Source: Fidelibacterota bacterium
GTDB lineage: Bacteria; Fidelibacterota; UBA2242; JAFGTP01
NCBI GenBank assembly: GCA_021734005.1
Contig: JAIPJV010000040.1
Location: 1 to 11,419, forward strand
Direction: 5' to 3'
DNA length: 11,419 nt
Part shown: positions 7,296-11,419 of the stretch, piece after piece
How the letters are laid out: each line of letters opens with the position of its first letter
Numbering within the stretch: the first letter of the stretch is position 1
The notes under the pieces: model-generated
The model's input: only the letters and a program-made list of their open reading frames with translations
Databases searched by the model: none
Told to the model about the DNA's origin: nothing
Translations under genes and position numbers: made by a program

Positions 7296-7529
7296 TTATG
7301 GGTTAACTTTTTCCTGTTCTGATTCCTCTTTTTCTTCCTTCTCTTCCACATTGATCGCAAAATCCGGGCACAATTTTTCACACAATCGGCACCCTATGCA
7401 ATCCTCCGGTCGCACCGGATGGGAGTAGAAACCTTTCATTTCAAAAACATTTTTGGGGCAAAATTCTACACAAATTTCACAACTTTTGCACCAGGCTTCG
7501 TTGACCTGTACTTTAAATGATTTTTTCAT
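7296..7529 (-). CDS. korD: 2-oxoglutarate/2-oxoacid:ferredoxin oxidoreductase, delta subunit (2x[4Fe-4S] ferredoxin)
   Basis: This 77-residue protein is a bacterial-type ferredoxin subunit that passes electrons between the TPP site and free ferredoxin. Two full CxxCxxCxxxCP motifs are present, at Cys14-17-20-24 and Cys44-47-50-54, each expected to hold a [4Fe-4S] cluster. After the second motif the last 17 residues form a highly charged tail rich in Glu and Lys (residues 61-77), an unusual addition to an otherwise minimal ferredoxin. The ATG is at 7529, with only a weak AAGAG upstream. It is the first gene of korDABC, so the promoter should lie in 7530-7744; I could not identify it. Being first and tightly linked to korA, it is taken as a subunit of this enzyme and not as a general ferredoxin. 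Confidence 0.9.
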   Translation of the reverse strand: MKKSFKVQVNEAWCKSCEICVEFCPKNVFEMKGFYSHPVRPEDCIGCRLCEKLCPDFAINVEEKEEKEESEQEKVNP

Positions 7530-7744
7530 TAATAGAACTCTTTTTTACATTAATTGAGAAAATTTTATGATTTGTAGTTGTTTCTAAATGTAATATGAGC
7601 ACTTGTATATTAGATTTGTATTTGGATTTTATTCTCTTTGTAGGATGGGTACTCTTAGATTAAGATTTTTATTGATTCTGCTGGTTTCATGATTTCAAAA
7701 AATTGTCAATAAATATCCTAACAATATCTATACCAAAGTAGGAA
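7530..7744. other. Intergenic region upstream of korDABC
   Basis: These 215 AT-rich bases separate the LD-carboxypeptidase stop from korD, and the kor promoter is expected here. A TTGACA hexamer occurs on the minus strand at 7704-7709, but there is no acceptable -10 at the right distance. Small open frames of about 15-22 codons on the plus strand have no good ribosome site. I see no GC-rich hairpin with a T run for the upstream gene and no recognisable riboswitch. Confidence 0.4.
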
Positions 7745-8692
7745 TTATTCCTGAAAATTTATTCTAACATCGATTGGCTCTGTATTCATTTGAGCATGAA
7801 CACCAACTGGCAAAGTTAACCTCTCCTCAATGTGGCCGTATGCAAAATTGGTTAAAACGGGAAAATCATAATCTCCAATTAAATCATCAAGTAATTCGTT
7901 TATTGGAAAGGCTTTTTCATCTTCTTCATCATTTGTATTGATGAAAGAACCTAGAATCAGGCCGGAAATTTCTTCGAAGACTCCATGCAATTTTAAAGTG
8001 GTCAAAAGTCGGTCGAGATTATATCCGGTTTCACCAATGTCTTCGATAACCAGGATCTTGTTTTCAAAAGAAGGGCAGTATTGGGTCCCTAGTAGACAGC
8101 TGACCAAAGTAAGACAGCCCGGCAAAAGTTGGCCTTCAGCAGAACCTGAGCGATAGACTTCAATATCTTTATTTTCTGGATTTTTTAGTTGGAAAGAATC
8201 GGAACCCTGCCTTAAAATTTTCCAGAGCCATTTTTCAGAATAGCTGGAAAAATCAGCACCCATATCAGAAGCTACCATAGGACCAGAGTAAGTTATCCAG
8301 CCTAATTTTTTGAGAAAAGCAAATTGCAGAACGGTAATATCAGAGTAGCCGATGATATTTTTGGGTGAGCGGTTTTTTAGAGCGTCAAAATCAATACGGT
8401 CTAAAATACGCATCATGCCATAGCCCCCTCGAACGCAGAAAATAGTAGAGATGTCGTCATCCTGGAGAAATTCATTCAAATATTGGGCCCGTTCAGAATC
8501 GGTTCCAGCCAGGTAGTTTAATTCCTGATTCAAATTGGGAGCTAATTTGGTTTGAAATCCCTGATCGTGAAGATAGGCAATGCCTTTTTCAGTTTTTTGG
8601 GAATCTGCTGCACTGGCAGGAGCAACAATACCTATAGTTTCCCGGTTAGTTAATTTAGGTGGAGGTTTATATGTCTCTTTGCCTTCTGACAT
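7745..8692 (-). CDS. Muramoyltetrapeptide LD-carboxypeptidase, peptidase family S66
   Basis: The 315-residue protein is an LD-carboxypeptidase of the LdcA/MccF (S66) family. Members usually remove the terminal D-alanine from the tetrapeptide of recycled murein, in the cytoplasm. The N-terminus after a short polar leader is TIGIVAPAS, the typical first strand. The catalytic triad is visible: Ser117 in IGYSDIT, Glu217 in LVIEDIGE, and His287 in YGHIEERLTLPVG. RGGYG at 88-92 is the loop near the active site. Length is normal. No signal peptide is seen, which fits murein recycling. The ATG at 8692 has only AAGGG directly abutting it, closer than an efficient ribosome site, but the upstream frame is closed by a stop and no better start exists. 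MccF-type self-immunity to microcin C is the alternative in this family, but no toxin genes lie nearby, so recycling is preferred. Confidence 0.9.
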   Translation of the reverse strand: MSEGKETYKPPPKLTNRETIGIVAPASAADSQKTEKGIAYLHDQGFQTKLAPNLNQELNYLAGTDSERAQYLNEFLQDDDISTIFCVRGGYGMMRILDRIDFDALKNRSPKNIIGYSDITVLQFAFLKKLGWITYSGPMVASDMGADFSSYSEKWLWKILRQGSDSFQLKNPENKDIEVYRSGSAEGQLLPGCLTLVSCLLGTQYCPSFENKILVIEDIGETGYNLDRLLTTLKLHGVFEEISGLILGSFINTNDEEDEKAFPINELLDDLIGDYDFPVLTNFAYGHIEERLTLPVGVHAQMNTEPIDVRINFQE

Positions 8693-8740
8693 CCCTTAAA
8701 ATTGCAAGTTTTATTTTAAAAGACAAAGTTTTTTTTAAAT

Positions 8741-8768
8741 TTTACTTTAATTATATAAATGATATATT
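8741..8768 (+). promoter_or_regulatory. Weak candidate promoter for the TPR gene in a divergent AT-rich region
   Basis: The 123-base region 8693-8815 separates two divergent genes, so it should hold both promoters. On the plus strand TTTACT (8741-8746) is 16 bases before TATATT (8763-8768). On the minus strand a perfect TATAAT lies at 8750-8755, pointing to the LD-carboxypeptidase, but no good -35 accompanies it. The two would overlap. The region is nearly all A and T, so chance matches are likely. Confidence 0.28.
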
Positions 8769-8815
8769 TTAATTTATATAGTAATTCAGGTTTTTTTTAA
8801 CTAATAGGTGAGAAT

Positions 8816-10390
8816 ATGAAGAGATTAATATTATTTATAGTAATTATAACGGTGGTTTTAGCCCCTTTGGCTGTAGTTGGTCAATTAACCGTTGAAAAGG
8901 CTGAGCAAGAAAATGACAGGGATGTTGATTGGCAAAATATCAAAGATTCTTTGCAATTGGTTTATCAGGAGAAACTCAATCGAAAAGTTGACTCTCTCAA
9001 ACAGACATACCAGAAGAAGCAGGATCAATTTTTGGATCAATTAGAGGAACGGCGCAAGGTCAATTACGAATATATTCAAAATTTACAGGATAGCCTGAAA
9101 TTTTTCAAAGAACGACTCGCCAAATTCCAATTCCGCAACAGTGTTCGAGACTCGGCTTACGAAGCCCGCTATTTTGAATATATAGAGCGATTGCTTGACT
9201 ATAAAGATAAAAAGCGCAGGAGTATTTTAGGAGTAAGTATTGGCGGCCGGGCAATTAATGAATTCAAGATCGAAGTTCTCAAAAATTATCTGGATCTCTA
9301 CTCGCCCCGAGGAAAGAGCGAATATGTTCAGTATTATTTAACCCAGGTTTATTACAACCAGAAAATGTATGCGAAAGCCGAACATTCTTTTTTAAAATAC
9401 CTCTATTTTTACACTGATTCGCCTTCCTATAGCGATATGAAACATGAACAGCTCAAATTGATTCTGGAGAATGGCTATTTTAAAGAGCGCTCCAGCCATA
9501 TTGTTAAGATCATGGACAATATTGATGAAGATCTGAGTTTCCAAAATAGATATTACAATTTTATTAAAGAAATTCGAACCTATCCTAATCAGGATCTTAA
9601 TGAATATTTTCTACCGGAAGTGGAAAACTTTCTCAATTTGTTTCCTGATTCCCGCAATTCTGCCCGCTTGCTGGCTCTGCTCTCAGAGCATTATCAAAAA
9701 CGGGGAAAAGTGCAGTATGCCTTTCTCACACTGGAGCAGATCATCCATCTGTTTCCCCAATTTCCCGAAGCCGGTCAGGCTATGTTCAAAAGGGCCGAAA
9801 TCAGAGCTGAGGAATTTGAAGAATATGATCAAGCCCTGTCTGATTACAACCGTTTCATAGAAGAAAACCCGGAATCTGAAATGGTACCGAAAGCCCATTT
9901 TCAAATCGCTATGCTCCTGGAAAATTATCTAGAAAAATATGATATGGCTCTGGAAAAATATCAGGAATTTGCTCAAAACTATCCTAATTCCGAATTCACA
10001 GCCCGGGCTATGGTACGATCCGCAGCCATAGTGGAAGAAAAGATCAAAGACAAAGAAGAGGCCGTTAGCATCTATCTAGATATAGCAGAAAAATATAAAG
10101 GCTCTCCAACTGGCAAAAAAGCCCGTACCAAAGCCGCTAATCTTTATTATGAAATCGGGCAATATAAGAATTCTATCGACCAATTCATGCAGCTTTATCG
10201 TAGTTATCCTATGGAAAAGGAATCCATTGAATATTTATTCAAAGCAGCCGATATTTACGAGAAAAAATTAAATGACATTGACATGGCCATTGAAACTTTG
10301 ACTTATATTACAGAAAATTTTCCGGCCTCCAAACAGGCCAATGAGGCTCAGAAGCGAATTGACGAACTCAGTCAGGAAAGCGGGGAATAG
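8816..10390 (+). CDS. Exported coiled-coil and TPR-repeat protein
   Basis: This 524-residue protein has a Sec signal peptide (residues 1-22, MKR then a hydrophobic stretch ending VVG before Gln23), so it is periplasmic or envelope-bound. Residues about 38-105 are rich in Gln, Lys, Glu and Leu in a heptad-like pattern and probably form a coiled coil. From about 167 to 504 there are repeated helical pairs of TPR or Sel1-like character: YAKAEHSFLKYLYFY, YAFLTLEQIIHLFPQFP, YDQALSDYNRFIEENPES, YDMALEKYQEFAQNYPNS, EEAVSIYLDIAEKYKGS, YKNSIDQFMQLYRSYP and MAIETLTYITENFPASK. Signal peptide plus coiled coil plus TPR resembles CpoB/YbgF and BamD-like envelope scaffold proteins, but it is longer and has no lipobox. 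The ATG at 8816 has AGGTGAG upstream. It overlaps the next gene by one base, so the two are probably co-translated. Function beyond protein-protein scaffolding is not supported. Confidence 0.85.
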   Translation: MKRLILFIVIITVVLAPLAVVGQLTVEKAEQENDRDVDWQNIKDSLQLVYQEKLNRKVDSLKQTYQKKQDQFLDQLEERRKVNYEYIQNLQDSLKFFKERLAKFQFRNSVRDSAYEARYFEYIERLLDYKDKKRRSILGVSIGGRAINEFKIEVLKNYLDLYSPRGKSEYVQYYLTQVYYNQKMYAKAEHSFLKYLYFYTDSPSYSDMKHEQLKLILENGYFKERSSHIVKIMDNIDEDLSFQNRYYNFIKEIRTYPNQDLNEYFLPEVENFLNLFPDSRNSARLLALLSEHYQKRGKVQYAFLTLEQIIHLFPQFPEAGQAMFKRAEIRAEEFEEYDQALSDYNRFIEENPESEMVPKAHFQIAMLLENYLEKYDMALEKYQEFAQNYPNSEFTARAMVRSAAIVEEKIKDKEEAVSIYLDIAEKYKGSPTGKKARTKAANLYYEIGQYKNSIDQFMQLYRSYPMEKESIEYLFKAADIYEKKLNDIDMAIETLTYITENFPASKQANEAQKRIDELSQESGE

Positions 10391-11109
10391 TGAAATTTAG
10401 AAATGTTTTTCTGTTTGGTCTGGTATTGCTCACTCAATTGAGTTGCTCATCCCGCTACATTAAAAAAGATTCTGATGACCAACTTGTAGTTCTATTGCAC
10501 GGCATTAAGGATAAACCCTTTATCATGTGGAAACTGGAAAAGGGATTGCAAGAGGAGAATTATGCTGTATTGAATATGCATTATCCATCAGTAAAGGCTG
10601 ACATGGATTCTATAATTACTGCTCTGGATAAAAAATTGGAGCCCGTCAATCGAGAATTTGACCGTATTAATTTTGTGACTCACAGTCTGGGCGGGATCGT
10701 TATCAGAGCCTATTTAGATGAACACAAGCAGCCGAATTTTGGCCGCCTGGTAATGATCGCCCCTCCTAATCGGGGCGCTATTATGGCTGAAAGATTTGAA
10801 GATGTTTTTCTGTATAAATGGATGTATGGCAAAGCCGGTCAAAAATTAGGGAAAGATAGCACAGATTACTGGCAGCAGTTTCCTGCCCCATCGATTCCTT
10901 TTGGGATAATTGCCGGCGGCCTCAAGAATAAAGGCGGATTTAATCCTCTGATACCTGGCGATGATGATGGCACTGTTGGAGTTGAGGAAACCCGTATTCA
11001 GGGCCATCAGGATTTTATTATCATTGCTGGTCTGCACACATCTTTGCTCTGGCAGGATAATACTCTGGAGCAGACAATTTCTTTCCTAAAAAATGGAAAG
11101 TTTAAATAA
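10390..11109 (+). CDS. Alpha/beta-hydrolase (lipase-like), probable lipoprotein
   Basis: The 239-residue protein has an alpha/beta-hydrolase core with a lipase-type layout. The N-terminus is a hydrophobic leader ending QLSC at Cys19, a plausible but non-canonical lipobox, since the residue three before Cys is Gln and not Leu; so lipidation is likely but not sure. LVVLLHGI (33-39) is the oxyanion strand. The nucleophile is Ser99 in VTHSLGG, where THS replaces the usual GHS, as in several lipase-like families. APPNRGAIM follows. Candidate acid and base are Asp193 in GDDDGTV and His216 in GLHTSLL. All three catalytic positions look present, so hydrolysis of an ester, lipid or other acyl substrate in the envelope is likely. 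The start is GTG, overlapping the TPR gene stop (TAGTG), with GGGGA three bases and AGGA twelve bases upstream. Coupling to the TPR protein suggests shared work, but the substrate is unknown. Confidence 0.82.
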   Translation: MKFRNVFLFGLVLLTQLSCSSRYIKKDSDDQLVVLLHGIKDKPFIMWKLEKGLQEENYAVLNMHYPSVKADMDSIITALDKKLEPVNREFDRINFVTHSLGGIVIRAYLDEHKQPNFGRLVMIAPPNRGAIMAERFEDVFLYKWMYGKAGQKLGKDSTDYWQQFPAPSIPFGIIAGGLKNKGGFNPLIPGDDDGTVGVEETRIQGHQDFIIIAGLHTSLLWQDNTLEQTISFLKNGKFK

Positions 11110-11135
11110 TTTAAGACCTGATAATTTTATAGACT

Positions 11136-11144
11136 AAAGGTGAT
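11136..11144 (+). promoter_or_regulatory. Ribosome binding site with no standard start codon beside it
   Basis: AAAGGTGAT is a good match to the Shine-Dalgarno consensus end. Four bases after its GGTGA core comes ATC (11148), then GAA and ATT (11154). No ATG, GTG or TTG follows in the methyltransferase frame until 11223. The site is clear; the start codon it serves is not. Confidence 0.55.
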
Positions 11145-11147
11145 TTT

Positions 11148-11419
11148 ATCGAAATTACGCAGCCTGAAAAACCATTATCAAAAAGGAAAAAAGCTTTTCT
11201 GCGTTCTCTGCATAAGAAGAAAATGCGCTATAAAAGAGATAGTTTTCTGATTGAAGGTAAAAAAAATACTCTGGATGCTCTTCAAGCCGGTCAAAAGATC
11301 AGTAGCGTTTATTTTACTGATCAGGCTGCTGGACAATATCTCGAAGCAATCATTGATCTGGCAGAAAAAAATGCAATTAATTTGGCCAGAATACCTGAAT
11401 CAGACCTGGAGGAGGTCAG
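11148..11419 (+). CDS. TrmH/SpoU-family RNA methyltransferase, N-terminal part only, start uncertain
   Basis: The frame is open from a TAG at 11130 through the right window edge. From the ATC codon at 11148 it reads EITQPEKPLSKRKKAFLRSL, then a basic region, then FLIEGKKNTLDALQAG and ISSVYFTDQAA. This is the N-terminal substrate-binding (SpoU_sub_bind) pattern of 2'-O-ribose RNA methyltransferases acting on tRNA or 23S rRNA. The catalytic SPOUT knot lies beyond the window. The recognised homology begins well before the first ATG (11223), so that ATG would remove most of the first helix; an ATC or ATT start, or a base error at 11150 (ATG read as ATC), is more likely. The ribosome site at 11136-11144 supports ATC. 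It follows the hydrolase by 38 bases and is probably co-transcribed. The family is clear; the exact target RNA cannot be told. Confidence 0.75.
   Translation, partial: MEITQPEKPLSKRKKAFLRSLHKKKMRYKRDSFLIEGKKNTLDALQAGQKISSVYFTDQAAGQYLEAIIDLAEKNAINLARIPESDLEEV

Noticed and set aside
7590..7700. Short plus-strand open frames of about 15-22 codons between the LD-carboxypeptidase and korD
   Set aside because: No adequate ribosome site, hydrophobic composition typical of random AT-rich sequence, and position in the expected kor promoter region.
7704..7709. TTGACA on the minus strand as the -35 of a kor promoter
   Set aside because: At 16-18 bases downstream the sequence reads close to AACCAG, which does not resemble a -10 element.
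7745..8692. MccF-type microcin immunity as the role of the S66 peptidase
   Set aside because: No microcin or other antibiotic biosynthesis genes are in the window; murein recycling is the simpler reading.

Overview
This is an AT-rich bacterial window, densely packed with genes and with good Shine-Dalgarno sites. The genes suggest an anaerobic or microaerophilic Gram-negative bacterium: a ferredoxin-dependent 2-oxoacid oxidoreductase, a Sec-exported coiled-coil/TPR protein, a probable lipoprotein, a peptidoglycan LD-carboxypeptidase, a rhomboid with a C-terminal extension of the kind seen in Bacteroidetes-like lineages, and a secreted golvesin/xanthan-lyase-like domain. A lineage in or near the FCB group (Bacteroidetes, Marinimicrobia, Calditrichota and relatives) fits, but this is inferred from gene content only. 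I see no phage, transposon, CRISPR array, tRNA or rRNA.

Layout. From 1 to 8692 all genes are on the minus strand. In transcription order they are: an LD-carboxypeptidase (S66); a tight korD-korA-korB-korC cluster for 2-oxoglutarate (or a related 2-oxoacid):ferredoxin oxidoreductase; a 1000-residue protein with two nucleotidyltransferase-like domains related to GlnD/GlnE; a rhomboid intramembrane protease; and the 5' part of a secreted protein cut by the left window edge. A short AT-rich divergent region (8693-8815) separates these from a plus-strand group: a secreted coiled-coil/TPR protein, an overlapping alpha/beta-hydrolase lipoprotein gene, and the 5' part of a TrmH/SpoU-type RNA methyltransferase that runs off the right edge.

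How they fit together. The four Kor subunits form one enzyme coupling 2-oxoacid and acyl-CoA interconversion to ferredoxin. The GlnD/GlnE-like protein downstream may belong to nitrogen or 2-oxoglutarate signalling, but only its two nucleotidyltransferase-like motifs and a GlnD-like GGLRD segment support that; it has no HD or ACT region. The TPR protein and hydrolase are translationally coupled (TAGTG overlap) and probably act together at the cell envelope. The S66 peptidase, rhomboid and secreted protein are also envelope functions but show no sign of forming one system.

Most of the window is ordinary. The points most worth a second look are the two-domain GlnD/GlnE-like protein with unequal active-site motifs, and the RNA methyltransferase, whose reading frame has no ATG, GTG or TTG start near an otherwise good ribosome binding site. 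No stretch longer than 300 bases lacks a gene. The largest gaps are 7530-7744 and 4548-4738, and I see no convincing RNA gene or terminator in either.
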